DNA of 64,000 nucleotides from CAYLRY01 sp964386535 (GCA_964386535.1 CAYLRY010000007.1:28946-92945); one strand, 5' to 3'. Counted from the stretch's first letter, positions 25,865 to 35,658 are shown. The notes: generated by a model from the letters alone, not told the origin. Made by a program: numbers and translations.

Positions 25865-27376
25865 ATGGCCAGCAAGGGTCAAGATATTGTTTCAGTAATA
25901 AAACAGCAGATTGAGCAGTTCGGCATGCCGGTTACCATGCGCGATGTAGGCTCGGTAGTTGAAGTAGGAGACGGAATTGCCCGGATTCACGGGCTTGCCG
26001 GATGTAAATATAACGAACTACTGGAATTCCCCAACAAAATCATCGGTATTGCCCTGAATCTGGAAGAAGATAGCGTATCCGCTATTATTATGGGTGACTA
26101 TTCCAGGATTAAAGAGGGTGATGAAGTCAAGACTACCGGTAGAATTGCTGAAGTCCCTGTTGGTGAAGCTATGATTGGGAGAGTTGTAGACTCACTGGGC
26201 CGTCCTATCGATGGCAAAGGGCCGATCAAGACCGGCAAAACCAGACCTATTGAAAGGATTGCTCCGAATGTAGCTATAAGAACAGCGGTTAATGCTCCTG
26301 TTCAAACCGGTCTTAAGGCAGTAGATAGTATGATTCCAATAGGACGGGGACAGCGCGAACTGATTATCGGTGATCGGTCAACCGGCAAGACAGCCATTGC
26401 ACTGGATACCATCATTAACCAGAAAGGTCAGAATTTAATTTGTATATATGTGGCTATAGGTCAGAAAGCTTCCAAAGTCAGGCAGGTAGTAGCTTCATTG
26501 GAACAATATGGAGCCATGGATCACACCATTGTGGTAGCTGCTGCGGCTTCTGATTCGGCTGCTTTGCAGTATCTGGCGCCTTATGCCGGTTGTGCTATGG
26601 GAGAGGAATTCATGGAAACCGGAAAGGATGCTCTGGTGGTGTATGATGACCTGTCCAAGCATGCCTGGGCTTACCGTCAAATATCTTTGTTATTAAGGCG
26701 CCCTCCGGGACGAGAGGCTTATCCGGGGGATGTATTTTATTTACACAGCCGTTTGTTGGAGAGAGCTGCCAAACTTTCCCCCCAGCATGGCGGTGGATCT
26801 TTGACTGCCCTACCAATTATTGAAACACAGGCCGGCGATCTTTCTGCTTATATTCCGACCAATGTGATTTCAATTACTGATGGCCAGATTTATTTGGAGG
26901 CAGATTTGTTCAACGCCAATATCCGTCCAGCTATTAATGTGGGTAACTCGGTTTCCCGCGTGGGTAGTTCCGCTCAAACAAAAGCCATGAAACAAGTTGC
27001 CGGCAGGTTAAGGATTGAATTGTCCCAGTTCAGAGCGCTGGAAGCTTTTACCTCATTTGGTGGAGCTGAGCTGGACAAAGCTACCCGTGATCAAATTAAC
27101 CGTGGACAGAGAATTGTTGAGATTTTAAAACAACCGGCCTTCTCACCTATGCCAATAGAAAAGCAAATAACGATAATATTCGCAGTTACTAATGGTTTTT
27201 TGGATGATATTCCGGTAAGCAAAGTTCAAGATTTTGAAAGCCGTTTTGCTCAATACATGGAAGCTTCTTATGCAGATCTGTTGAAAACTATTGCCGCCAA
27301 AAAAGAGATGAATTCACAATTAGAAGAGACTCTCAGAAAAGCCCTGCAAGAATTTAAAAAAGGTTTTATATTATAA
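25865..27376 (+). CDS. atpA: F0F1 ATP synthase subunit alpha
   Basis: Non-catalytic nucleotide-binding subunit of F1. The Walker A reads GDRSTGKTAIALD, Walker B DALVVYDDLSKHA, and the arginine finger lies in NVGNSVSRVGSSAQ. At 503 aa the length is normal. The ATG at 25865 (MASKGQDIV) is preferred because GAGG precedes it; an upstream in-frame start at 25796 would add a proline-rich stretch translated from the terminator hairpin and is unlikely. Its stop overlaps the start of atpG (TAATG). Confidence 0.97.
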   Translation: MASKGQDIVSVIKQQIEQFGMPVTMRDVGSVVEVGDGIARIHGLAGCKYNELLEFPNKIIGIALNLEEDSVSAIIMGDYSRIKEGDEVKTTGRIAEVPVGEAMIGRVVDSLGRPIDGKGPIKTGKTRPIERIAPNVAIRTAVNAPVQTGLKAVDSMIPIGRGQRELIIGDRSTGKTAIALDTIINQKGQNLICIYVAIGQKASKVRQVVASLEQYGAMDHTIVVAAAASDSAALQYLAPYAGCAMGEEFMETGKDALVVYDDLSKHAWAYRQISLLLRRPPGREAYPGDVFYLHSRLLERAAKLSPQHGGGSLTALPIIETQAGDLSAYIPTNVISITDGQIYLEADLFNANIRPAINVGNSVSRVGSSAQTKAMKQVAGRLRIELSQFRALEAFTSFGGAELDKATRDQINRGQRIVEILKQPAFSPMPIEKQITIIFAVTNGFLDDIPVSKVQDFESRFAQYMEASYADLLKTIAAKKEMNSQLEETLRKALQEFKKGFIL

Positions 27377-28233
27377 TGGCCAATACTCGTTTGATTCGCC
27401 GCCGGATCCGGGGCGTACAGAATACAGCCAAAATCACACGGGCAATGGAAATGATAGCCAGTTCCAAAATGCGCCGCGCACAGGAGCGTGGACTGGCTGG
27501 AAGACCGTACTCTCAAAAAATACAGCAGGTGATTTCTGATCTGGCAGCTCTGCCACAGGTAGAGGGAGCTTTGCATCCCTTACTACAACGCAGGGAAATA
27601 AAGAAAATTGCGATTATACATATTACACCGGATAGGGGTCTTTCAGGCGGGCTGGACGCCAGTTTAAACCGCAAAACTGCCTCTTTTATTATCGAGCAAA
27701 CGGTTCCCGTATCCCTGATACTTCTCGGAAGGCGAGGGATTGATTATATGAGGCGTTACGGCTGGGAGATCCGCGCTGAGTTCAGCAAATTGGGTGACAG
27801 GCCGAGTTTAATTGATACTCTACCGATCTCCCGTATAATTATTGAGGACTATACACAGGGGTTGGTAGACGAGGCTTATATTGTATACCCTCAATTCGTT
27901 AATACCATGCGGCAAGTACCCGTTATTGAGCAAATATTACCCATAATCCCTGCCGATCTGCCAAAATCTGAAGGCTCAGACTATATTTTTGAACCCAGTC
28001 CGCAGGCTGTGCTGGATAGACTGCTGCCCAGATTTGTAGAATCGGAAATTTATCATACAATATTGGAATCTATTGCCAGTGAACAGTCCGCTCGTATGGT
28101 GGCCATGCGGAATGCTACCGAAAGCGCCAAGGAATTGAATGAAGCCCTGACACTGGCTTATTATAAGGCTCGTCAGGAATCTATTACCTCTGAGCTTCTG
28201 GATATTGTCGGTGGTGCGTCAGCTATTGCGTAA
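27376..28233 (+). CDS. atpG: F0F1 ATP synthase subunit gamma
   Basis: Central rotor shaft of F1. The N-terminal helix (RRRIRGVQNTAKITRAMEMIASSKMRRAQ) and the C-terminal helix (SARMVAMRNATESAKELNEAL) that form the coiled coil are visible, with the Rossmann-like middle domain starting ITPDRGLSGGLDASL. It is 285 aa. The ATG at 27376 uses the last base of the atpA stop codon, so the two genes are translationally coupled. Confidence 0.96.
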   Translation: MANTRLIRRRIRGVQNTAKITRAMEMIASSKMRRAQERGLAGRPYSQKIQQVISDLAALPQVEGALHPLLQRREIKKIAIIHITPDRGLSGGLDASLNRKTASFIIEQTVPVSLILLGRRGIDYMRRYGWEIRAEFSKLGDRPSLIDTLPISRIIIEDYTQGLVDEAYIVYPQFVNTMRQVPVIEQILPIIPADLPKSEGSDYIFEPSPQAVLDRLLPRFVESEIYHTILESIASEQSARMVAMRNATESAKELNEALTLAYYKARQESITSELLDIVGGASAIA

Positions 28234-28248
28234 ACAGGGGAGATTATT

Positions 28249-29640
28249 ATGGCAAAAGGTAAGGTTGTGCAGGTTATCGGCACGGTGGTGGACGTGGAAT
28301 TTCCATCCGGTCAATTGCCTGCGCTTTTTAATGCTGTTGAAGTAACAACTTCAGAAGGCAAAATAATACTTGAAGTTGAAGGTCATTTGCCAAATGACTG
28401 GGTGCGGTGTGTATCTTTGTCGCCAACTGAAGGACTGGAGCGAGGGGCTGAGGCTGTAGATACAGGGGCTGCTCTCAGGGTTCCGGTAGGTACGGGTACT
28501 CTGGGGAGATTATTTAATGTTCTGGGTGAACCTCTGGATGGACTGGGAAAGGTTGTTACTAAGGAAGCCTGGCCAATTCACAGATCTCCACCTTCATTTG
28601 AGGACCAGTCTACTACCACGGAGATCCTTGAAACAGGTTTGAAGGCTCTGGATTTGATCACACCTTTCACCAAAGGTGGGAAAATTGGAGCTTACGGCGG
28701 CGCTGGGGTTGGAAAGACAGTGATCATCCAGGAACTAATACGCAATATCGCCACTGCGCATGGAGGTTATTCGGTTTTTACCGGCATTGGGGAACGGTCG
28801 AGGGAAGGTAATGACCTCTGGAACGAAATGAAAGCCTCTGGCGTAATTGACAAGACTGTGATGGTTTTTGGTCAGATGAACGAGCCGCCCGGGGTCCGGC
28901 TAAGAGTAGGTTTAACCGGTCTGACCATGGCTGAATATTTCCGGGATTCACAGCACATGGACGTTTTATTATTTATCGATAACATTTACCGTTATACACT
29001 GGCTGGGATGGAAGTCTCCGCTCTACTGGGTCGCATGCCTTCGGCAGTGGGTTATCAGCCAACACTGGCTACTGAGGTGGGTGATCTTGAGGAACGGATT
29101 ACTTCAACTAAAAGCGGTTCTATCACCTCATTTCAGGCTGTGTATGTCCCTGCGGATGATTATACCGATCCAGGTGTGGCTACAACTTTCGGACATCTGG
29201 ATGCTGTAGTAGCTCTTGAAAGATCAATTGCAGAACAGGGACTGTATCCAGCAGTTGATCCTTTGACATCCAGTTCGCGCATACTTGATCCACGTATAGT
29301 AGGTAAAGATCATTACGAGGTGGCTATCAGGGTCAAGCAGGTTCTGCAGCGTTATAAAGACCTCCAAGATATTATCAGTATTCTGGGCATGGAAGAGCTC
29401 AGTGAAGAAGATAAACTGGCTGTTTCACGTGCTCGTAAAATTCAAAGATTCCTGTCACAGCCCATGTTTGTAGGGGAGCCTTTTACAGGCCGTCCAGGCA
29501 GATATGTCTCAATTCAGGAGACTGTGCGCGGTTTTAAAGAGATATTGGAAGGAAAACATGATGCTCTGCCGGAGCAGGCTTTTTTTATGATAGGGAATAT
29601 TGATGAGGCTGTAGAAACAGCCAAGAAACTACAGCAATAG
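28249..29640 (+). CDS. atpD: F0F1 ATP synthase subunit beta
   Basis: Catalytic subunit of F1. The Walker A is GGAGVGKTV, the catalytic glutamate lies in TGIGERSREGNDL, Walker B is DVLLFIDNIYR, and the adenine-pocket region is MFVGEPFTG. Length 463 aa is normal. GGGGAG precedes the ATG. It follows atpG by 15 bases and is followed by atpC after 10 bases. Confidence 0.98.
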   Translation: MAKGKVVQVIGTVVDVEFPSGQLPALFNAVEVTTSEGKIILEVEGHLPNDWVRCVSLSPTEGLERGAEAVDTGAALRVPVGTGTLGRLFNVLGEPLDGLGKVVTKEAWPIHRSPPSFEDQSTTTEILETGLKALDLITPFTKGGKIGAYGGAGVGKTVIIQELIRNIATAHGGYSVFTGIGERSREGNDLWNEMKASGVIDKTVMVFGQMNEPPGVRLRVGLTGLTMAEYFRDSQHMDVLLFIDNIYRYTLAGMEVSALLGRMPSAVGYQPTLATEVGDLEERITSTKSGSITSFQAVYVPADDYTDPGVATTFGHLDAVVALERSIAEQGLYPAVDPLTSSSRILDPRIVGKDHYEVAIRVKQVLQRYKDLQDIISILGMEELSEEDKLAVSRARKIQRFLSQPMFVGEPFTGRPGRYVSIQETVRGFKEILEGKHDALPEQAFFMIGNIDEAVETAKKLQQ

Positions 29641-29650
29641 GTTTAGTTGA

Positions 29651-30076
29651 ATGACCATCAAACTGGATATCGTCACTGCTGAGCGAGTCGTTTTTTCAGG
29701 CGATGTGGATATTATACTAGCTCCAGGATTGGAAGGTGAACTGGGCATATTGCCACATCATGCTCCACTGATGACGGTTCTAGCTCCGGGTGAGCTTATT
29801 GCCAGGACCTCAGGAGAAGAATATAATCTAGCGGTCAGCGGTGGATTCGTGGAGGTACGCCCTGATAGGGTAATCATTCTGGCGGATTCCGCGGAACGAG
29901 CTGAGGAAATAGATATTATGCGGGCTGAAGAAGCCAAAGAACGGGCCAGAAAGCAATTGGATCATCCCAGTTCGCCCGGGGACGCAGCTCAGGCAGAAGC
30001 GGCTTTACGCCGGGCTCTTGCGCGAATTGAAGTTGCCAATAGAATAAGGAAAAAGAAACAATCTCAAAATAGATAA
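29651..30076 (+). CDS. atpC: F0F1 ATP synthase subunit epsilon
   Basis: Epsilon is the rotor foot and an inhibitor of ATP hydrolysis. The 141-aa protein has the N-terminal beta-sandwich (VFSGDVDIILAPGLEGELGILPHHAPL, AVSGGFVEVRPDRVIILAD) and the C-terminal two-helix arm with EEAKERARKQL and EAALRRALARIEVANRIRKK. It is the last gene of the atp operon and ends 11 bases before a clear intrinsic terminator. Confidence 0.96.
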   Translation: MTIKLDIVTAERVVFSGDVDIILAPGLEGELGILPHHAPLMTVLAPGELIARTSGEEYNLAVSGGFVEVRPDRVIILADSAERAEEIDIMRAEEAKERARKQLDHPSSPGDAAQAEAALRRALARIEVANRIRKKKQSQNR

Positions 30077-30087
30077 TAAATAATAAT

Positions 30088-30131
30088 ACGAGCTGGAATC
30101 ACACAAAACTATCCCAGCTCGTAGTTTTTTT
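30088..30131 (+). terminator. Intrinsic terminator of the atp operon
   Basis: Stem ACGAGCTGG (30088-30096) pairs perfectly with CCAGCTCGT (30114-30122), followed by seven T residues at 30125-30131. It lies between the convergent atpC and khpA genes. Confidence 0.88.
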
Positions 30132-30169
30132 ACTCTGGTCAGGTGTAAGGCTATATTATTAACGGTTGT

Positions 30170-30397
30170 TTAGAGTATTTGAAGAGTGGCTCTGGTACCG
30201 AGTTTGGCTGCTTTAACCCTCAGCAAAGTACGCATAGCTTCTACTATCCGTCCCTGCTTACCGATTACTCTCCCCTTGTCCTCATCAGCCACCTGTAATT
30301 TGAAAGTAACCCCCTGCTCACTGTTCTCTTCGGTAATGACTACCTTGTCCGGAGCATCAACGATGGCTTTTACAATGTACTCTAGTAGCTCTTTCAT
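30170..30397 (-). CDS. khpA: KH-domain RNA-binding protein KhpA
   Basis: This 75-aa protein is a single KH domain with the GRVIGKQGR loop that contacts RNA, and LLRVKAAKLGTRATL after it. KhpA binds small RNAs and ribosomal RNA and, with KhpB, affects cell elongation in Gram-positive bacteria. Its start overlaps the end of rpsP by 4 bases, and the rpsP-khpA pair is a widely conserved arrangement. The rimM and trmD genes that often follow are absent here. Confidence 0.92.
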   Translation of the reverse strand: MKELLEYIVKAIVDAPDKVVITEENSEQGVTFKLQVADEDKGRVIGKQGRIVEAMRTLLRVKAAKLGTRATLQIL

Positions 30398-30663
30398 GGT
30401 TTCTCCTTGCTCTCGTTAAACTTATCTAAGATGCCTGCCTTGTTTAATAATCTTGCGGCAGTAGCCGTCGGCTGAGCACCCTGTTTGAGCCATTCCAAAG
30501 CTTGTGGTTCATTAATAACCAACTCTTCGGGCTGAGTTCGTGGATTATAATGCCCGATAATGTTGATGAATTTGCCATCTCGGGATGACTTTGAATCTGC
30601 AACTACCAGTCTATAACATGGTTGTTTTGTTGCCCCAACTCGGCGTAATTTGATTTTTACCAT
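30394..30663 (-). CDS. rpsP: 30S ribosomal protein S16
   Basis: An 89-aa S16 protein beginning MVKIKLRRVGATKQPCYRLV, with SRDGKFINIIGHYNPRT and EWLKQGAQPTATAARLL in the expected places. A promoter for it is seen on the minus strand at 30709-30738. Translation of khpA is coupled to its end (ATGA overlap). Confidence 0.96.
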   Translation of the reverse strand: MVKIKLRRVGATKQPCYRLVVADSKSSRDGKFINIIGHYNPRTQPEELVINEPQALEWLKQGAQPTATAARLLNKAGILDKFNESKEKP

Positions 30664-30708
30664 TTTTCTCTTTTTCCTCTAGCTTAAACCCCTTTTTAGT
30701 ACAGGCTT

Positions 30709-30738
30709 ATTATGCAATAAGGAAAGGCACTATGTCAA
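30709..30738 (-). promoter_or_regulatory. Sigma-70-type promoter of rpsP-khpA
   Basis: On the minus strand TTGACA (30738-30733) is followed after 18 bases by CATAAT (30714-30709). The rpsP start is at 30663, giving a leader of about 40 bases. Confidence 0.65.
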
Positions 30739-30996
30739 ATAAAAATATCAATCCGGTTTAGAGAGTTCAGGGTGAATACAAACCGCTGAATTCCTTTCTG
30801 CTATTACCTTTTATAAACCATTTCTGATCACGCTCAATGATAATATCATTATATTATAAAAAAGGTCTTTCCGTTTTAAGCATTGATTCACCATCAAATG
30901 AAGCTAAGCGAGTCTAAATATTTTAACCAGATTGGAGCAGAAACCTCATGCCTGTTTAAGAATACTTGACGGCGCATTCTGGTTAAGTATGTCTGG

Positions 30997-31025
30997 TTGT
31001 GATAGCGGTAGTGGCTGGGTATAAT
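30997..31025 (+). promoter_or_regulatory. Sigma-70-type promoter of prfB
   Basis: TTGTGA (30997-31002), a 17-base spacer and a perfect TATAAT (31020-31025) precede the prfB ATG at 31094. Confidence 0.7.
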
Positions 31026-31093
31026 GATACTGTAAACATCATTATTCAGGGTAAAGGCAAAAATATTACCAACAAAAAGGATCAAAGGTAAAA

Positions 31094-32201
31094 ATGCAAG
31101 AAATAAAAGGACAATTACAGGATTTAAAGGCTAGAGTGGCATCCGCACTGGTGCGTCTTTGATGTAGCCGGAAAAGAGAAGGAAATCCTGGAACTGGAAA
31201 CACAGTCTACTCAACCTGATTTATGGCAGGATCAGAACAAAGCTCAAAGTATCATGCGCCAGTTAGCGGATAACCGTAAAACAGTGGAGAGATGGAGGGC
31301 TATAGAAAAAAGGTTAAATGATATTAATGAGCTGAGCGCTCTGGCAGATACCGATAACGATACTGACCTGGCCGGAGAAGTACAAAACGAAATTCAACAA
31401 ACAGCCATACAACTGGAAGAAATGGAATTTGAACTGGCTTTCAGAGGCAAGTACGATATCAGAAACGCCATTTTATCCATCCATGCCGGCGCTGGAGGCA
31501 CTGAATCTCAGGATTGGGCTAATATGCTTTTACGCATGTACTTGCGGTGGGCGGAACGAAGGGGATTTAAAGCGGAAATACTGGATATCTCAAGCGGTGA
31601 AGAGGCAGGTATAAAGAGTGTAGTCGTTTCGGTGACCGGAGAATATGCTTATGGTTATTTAAAATCTGAGCATGGTGTTCATCGTCTGGTACGCCTTTCA
31701 CCTTTTGACGCAGACCATGCGCGGCATACTTCTTTTGCGCTGGTGGAAGTTATCCCGGAAGCTGAAAGCAACGTGGATGTAATCATCAACCCTGAGGATA
31801 TTAAGCTTGAAGTATTCCGTTCAAGTGGCCCTGGCGGACAGCATATGCAAAAAAGCAGCACTGCCGTCAGAATTACTCACCTGCCTTCAGGTCTGGTGGT
31901 TACCAGCCAGAGTGAACGTTCTCAATTGCAAAATAAGACCATCGCCTTTAAGATTCTGGAATCCAGACTGTTTGAAAAAGAACTCGCTAAACGCGCTGAA
32001 GAGAAGGCCAAATTGAAAGGAAAGAGAATTGAAGCTGGTTGGGGGAATCAGATACGAAGCTACGTTTTACATCCTTATAAAATGGTAAAAGACCATCGTA
32101 CAGAGCATCAGACCAGTAACCCTGATTCAGTACTGGAAGGTGAACCGGACGAATTTATCACAGCTTATTTACGTGCAGGATTGGAGAGAGAAATTGATTA
32201 A
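31094..32201 (+). CDS. prfB: Peptide chain release factor 2, with programmed +1 frameshift
   Basis: RF2 ends translation at UGA and UAA codons. The first 22 codons (31094-31159) run from ATG to CTT and are followed in frame by TGA (31160-31162). Shifting +1 at CTT-TGA, at base 31160, continues as DVAGKEKEILELE and then as normal RF2 to TAA at 32199-32201. The CTTTGA slippery site is the classic autoregulatory frameshift. An internal Shine-Dalgarno is weak here (GGTG a few bases upstream). The RF2 tripeptide region and the GGQ loop (RSSGPGGQHMQKSSTAVRI) are intact. The mature product is about 368 aa. Its last bases overlap the next gene. Confidence 0.95.
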
Positions 32202-33315
32202 AAAAATCGGTCTCATAGCTTTAGTCCTGGTCCTAATAGTGATTTTTCTAAGTCCGGTTAAGCTAGCGAGTCAAACACAGTCACAGATCACGGTTACCAA
32301 CAGCGAGGTTAAGGTAAATTATCCGCAGGCTATTCATTTTTCATCCCAGATAAAAAGCAGCGCTGTAATCTCTGACATTCGCCTTTGCTATCAAATTGAA
32401 CAGGTAAGTTTTGCCACGGCTTTCAGTGAAGTAATGGTTGACTTTACTCCTGCCGCCTTGGTGAAAGCCGGTTACTCTCTGGATCTGAGGAAAATAGGGA
32501 CCGGCGGTGTACCTCCAGGCACCAATTTATACTACTGGTGGAAAGTAAAAGATAAAAGCGGAGCTAGCATTGAAACCAGTCCTATCAAATATCAGGTGGA
32601 TGATACACAACATAAGTGGCAAAGTTTGAAACAAGATAAAATTAATGTGTATTTTTACAGCGGAGGAAGCCAGTTATCTCAGGCCATTATGTCTGCTGCG
32701 CAGCAATCTCTGGTAAAACTGGCCAACGATACAGGTGTAACCCCTGAGAAACCTGTTAATATCTATGCTTATGCCAGTTCAGAGGACTTTCATAATTCCA
32801 CCATTTTCGAGCCGGAATGGTCCGGCGGCTTGGCATTTACCCAATTCAGTACGATTTCTATTATTATCCGTCCCAATCAATTAGCACTGGATATATCCGG
32901 GATACCTCATGAATTGACGCATGTAGTCATTTATCAGGTAACAGCCAATCCTTACAACAGCTTACCGGTCTGGTTGAATGAAGGGCTGGCCATGTACTCC
33001 GAAGGTACTCTAGGACCCCAGTTTACCACACCTTTGAAAAAGGCGATCCAGCAAAACAGCCTGATTTCAGTGAGAAGCCTGTCTGCTCCATTTTCCGCTA
33101 TTGGCGACCATGCCTATCTTTCTTATGCTCAGAGTTTCAGCCTATTAGACTATCTTATCAGTCAGTATGGTTCAGCTAAAATTGCAGAGCTTTTAAAGGT
33201 ATTTAAAAAGGGCAGTGAATATGATGCTGCTTTCCTGGATACTTATGGATTTGATATGGATCAACTGAATAATCAATGGAAAATATGGGTTACTAAATTG
33301 TATACCGGTAGGTAA
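32194..33315 (+). CDS. MA-clan gluzincin metallopeptidase, membrane-anchored or secreted
   Basis: The 373-aa protein has an N-terminal signal anchor (IGLIALVLVLIVIFLS, residues ~5-20), an Ig-like domain to about residue 140 and a peptidase_MA-like domain. The zinc motif HELTH is seen in GIPHELTHVVIYQV, followed by LPVWLNEGLAMYSEG, where the glutamate would be the third zinc ligand. It starts with TTG at 32194, overlapping the prfB stop by 8 bases, with GGAG upstream. The substrate is unknown; activity outside the cytoplasm is inferred from the signal. Confidence 0.82.
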   Translation: MIKKIGLIALVLVLIVIFLSPVKLASQTQSQITVTNSEVKVNYPQAIHFSSQIKSSAVISDIRLCYQIEQVSFATAFSEVMVDFTPAALVKAGYSLDLRKIGTGGVPPGTNLYYWWKVKDKSGASIETSPIKYQVDDTQHKWQSLKQDKINVYFYSGGSQLSQAIMSAAQQSLVKLANDTGVTPEKPVNIYAYASSEDFHNSTIFEPEWSGGLAFTQFSTISIIIRPNQLALDISGIPHELTHVVIYQVTANPYNSLPVWLNEGLAMYSEGTLGPQFTTPLKKAIQQNSLISVRSLSAPFSAIGDHAYLSYAQSFSLLDYLISQYGSAKIAELLKVFKKGSEYDAAFLDTYGFDMDQLNNQWKIWVTKLYTGR

Positions 33316-33329
33316 CATATACCGATACC

Positions 33330-34034
33330 ATGCCTGAGAACGAAAGAAAAAAATCATTTACCATCCATGATTTACCGGCTTCAGAGAGACCGAGGGAAAG
33401 ATTACAGCGGCTGGGTGCGGAGAACCTGTCTGCACAGGAAATACTGGCGCTGGTAATGGGACGCGGGATAAAGGATGAATCTGTGATGGTCACCGCTCAG
33501 AGGTTGCTGGATAAATTCGGCAGCCTTCAGGGAATTGCCGGCGCTACGGTAGAGGAGCTGTCCCTGATCAAGGGTATCGGTCTTGCTAAGTCCTGCCAGT
33601 TAAAAGCTGCCTTTGAACTGGCTAACCGCTGGGAAAGAAGTACGGGGGGGAAAAGTAAACCGGTTATCAAAACACCCGAAGAGGCTTACAGAGAACTAAA
33701 GGGTAAATCTCGTGATCAGAAGAAAGAACATTTCTGGGCCATCCTGCTGGATACCAGGAATCAGGTTATCAAGACCGTGGAGATATCGGTAGGGAGCCTG
33801 GATACCAGCGTTGTTCATCCCAGGGAGCTTTTTAAGGAAGCTATTTCAGCCTCTGCTTCTACCATGATTGTAGCTCATAACCACCCTTCAGGTATACCAG
33901 AGGCTTCTCAGGATGATATAAAACTAACCAGGCGTTTGAATGAAGCCGGATCCATTATCGGTATAGAAGTCATAGACCATATCGTAATGGGAGAAGGGAA
34001 ATTTATAAGCATGAAGAGGGAAGGGTTGTTTTGA
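33330..34034 (+). CDS. radC: RadC family protein (JAB/MPN domain)
   Basis: The 234-aa protein has N-terminal helix-hairpin-helix segments (TVEELSLIKGIGLAKSCQLKAA) and a JAB domain with the JAMM motif: HNHPSG and, after nine residues, the aspartate in QDD. Despite the name, a direct repair role is unproven. It follows the metallopeptidase by 14 bases, and its stop overlaps the next gene by 4 bases. Confidence 0.93.
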   Translation: MPENERKKSFTIHDLPASERPRERLQRLGAENLSAQEILALVMGRGIKDESVMVTAQRLLDKFGSLQGIAGATVEELSLIKGIGLAKSCQLKAAFELANRWERSTGGKSKPVIKTPEEAYRELKGKSRDQKKEHFWAILLDTRNQVIKTVEISVGSLDTSVVHPRELFKEAISASASTMIVAHNHPSGIPEASQDDIKLTRRLNEAGSIIGIEVIDHIVMGEGKFISMKREGLF

Positions 34035-35629
34035 AAAGGGCTATTTTATTAGGTTGGATATTAATATTAATAATTACCCTGGTTTTTCCGGGATGCGGTG
34101 CGAAGTCAGGAAATCCAGCAGTGTCGGACTCAGGTGGAACTGGTGTACTCAATTTGTTAGGCTCAGATCCTGCTACCCTGGATCCGGCGATAATGGTGGA
34201 AGCTAATTCCGGTGAGTATGTATTACAATTGTTCAATGGTTTACTGCGCCTGGATCAAAACCTTGAACCTGTAGCCGATATTGCCAATGAGTGGAAGTTA
34301 AGTTCTGATGGATTGAAGTATACCTTTTATCTGAGGCGTGATGTCAAATTTCAGAACGGGCGACAGGTAAAAGCTGAGGATGTAAAATACTCCTGGGAGC
34401 GGGCTGTAAGTCCAGCTACCAGGTCCCAAACAGCCGAACTATATCTGGGCGATATCAGGGGCGTTAAAGAAGTACTGGAAGGTAAGACAACGGAGATCAG
34501 CGGGGTTGAGCTAATAGATGATTATACTTTGCAGGTAACACTTGAATCGCCCAGGTCCTATTTTTTATTTAAACTGACTTATCCCTCCACCTTTATCGTT
34601 GATAGAGAGAATGTCAGATCCGGAGCGGAGTGGTGGCGTCATCCTAACGGCACCGGGCCTTTTAAACTGAAAAGCTGGGTTAAGGACGAGTCTCTGGTCC
34701 TGGAAAGGAATGAACTATTTTATGGAGAAAAAGCCAGGCTGTATCAGGTACGATACCAGTATAATACTGGAATATCCATGGATTTGTATGAGACGGGACA
34801 AATTGACGTAACCGGAGTAGGTACTGTTTACATCGATAGGGTGATGGATAAAACAGGTACTTTTTACCAGGAACTGGCCATTTCGCCCCTTTTAGATTTC
34901 TGGTATGTCGGCTTTAATTGCAGTGAACCGCCTTTTGATGATGTTAATATCCGCAGGGCTTTCAGTCTGGCTGTTGATAAGGATAAAATAGTCTCCTTAA
35001 TTTTCCGGGATATGTGGAAAAAAGCCGATGGCATTCTACCCCCTGGCTTGCCGGGTTATAATGAAAAAGTGGTGGGATTGGGATATGATATCAACCGGGC
35101 CAAAGAATTAATACGCAATTCCAGATACGGTACAACAAGCCAGTTACCGCCAATTACCATAACTGCTTATGGGTATGGAGGAGATGCCAGTGCGGTATTA
35201 CAGGCAATGGTTTATCAGTGGCAACAAAATCTGGGGGTAGACGTACAAATCCGGCAATTGGAACCGGAAAAATTTTCCTACCTGTTAAAAGCTGAAATTG
35301 ATCAGATGTTTGACGGAAGCTGGATAGCGGATTATCCTCATCCCCAGGATTTTATAGATATTTTATTCCACTCAAACAGGAATTATAACTATGGAAATTA
35401 CTCTAACCCTGAGGTGGATGCCCTTATCCAAAAGGCCAATCAGACAATTAACCAGGAACAAAGTATCAATCTATACCAGCAGGCCGAAAAAATTATCGTA
35501 GATGAAGCTGCCTGTATTCCGATTGCGTTCGGAATCAGTTATATTCTGGTAAAACCGTATGTTAAGGATTATGCGGTTAATCCTCTGGGTTTCGTTGATC
35601 TCAGCAAGGTCTCAGTTTTAGAGCATTAA
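34031..35629 (+). CDS. Peptide/oligopeptide ABC transporter substrate-binding lipoprotein
   Basis: This is a family-5 solute-binding protein (532 aa). A lipoprotein signal peptide ends with the lipobox VFPGC (Cys22). The family signature NGRQVKAEDVKYSWERAV and segments RRAFSLAVDKDKIV and YNYGNYSNPEVDALI are present. It starts with TTG at 34031, overlapping the radC stop. No permease or ATPase genes are beside it, so it may work with a transporter encoded elsewhere. A long hairpin ends the transcript. Confidence 0.93.
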   Translation: MKRAILLGWILILIITLVFPGCGAKSGNPAVSDSGGTGVLNLLGSDPATLDPAIMVEANSGEYVLQLFNGLLRLDQNLEPVADIANEWKLSSDGLKYTFYLRRDVKFQNGRQVKAEDVKYSWERAVSPATRSQTAELYLGDIRGVKEVLEGKTTEISGVELIDDYTLQVTLESPRSYFLFKLTYPSTFIVDRENVRSGAEWWRHPNGTGPFKLKSWVKDESLVLERNELFYGEKARLYQVRYQYNTGISMDLYETGQIDVTGVGTVYIDRVMDKTGTFYQELAISPLLDFWYVGFNCSEPPFDDVNIRRAFSLAVDKDKIVSLIFRDMWKKADGILPPGLPGYNEKVVGLGYDINRAKELIRNSRYGTTSQLPPITITAYGYGGDASAVLQAMVYQWQQNLGVDVQIRQLEPEKFSYLLKAEIDQMFDGSWIADYPHPQDFIDILFHSNRNYNYGNYSNPEVDALIQKANQTINQEQSINLYQQAEKIIVDEAACIPIAFGISYILVKPYVKDYAVNPLGFVDLSKVSVLEH

Positions 35630-35658
35630 AGGTCGCTCGTTTAACGGCGGCCTTTAAT
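35625..35658. terminator. Hairpin between convergent genes, probable terminator
   Basis: The 12-base arms 35625-35636 (ATTAAAGGTCGC) and 35647-35658 (GCGGCCTTTAAT) pair fully with one G-T wobble around a 10-base loop. The hairpin contains the stop codon of the lipoprotein gene and precedes the end of the convergent gene. No good T-tract is seen on either strand. Confidence 0.5.

Larger units (their letters stand above)
30664..31093. other. Divergent intergenic region between rpsP and prfB
   Basis: These 430 AT-rich bases hold the minus-strand rpsP promoter and the plus-strand prfB promoter, listed separately. A 63-codon open frame on the minus strand (30894-31085) has no ribosome site or recognisable protein features and is not called. 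Nothing else is recognised. Confidence 0.7.

Noticed and set aside
30894..31085. 63-codon minus-strand open frame between rpsP and prfB
   Set aside because: No ribosome site, and it covers the prfB promoter; no protein-like features.
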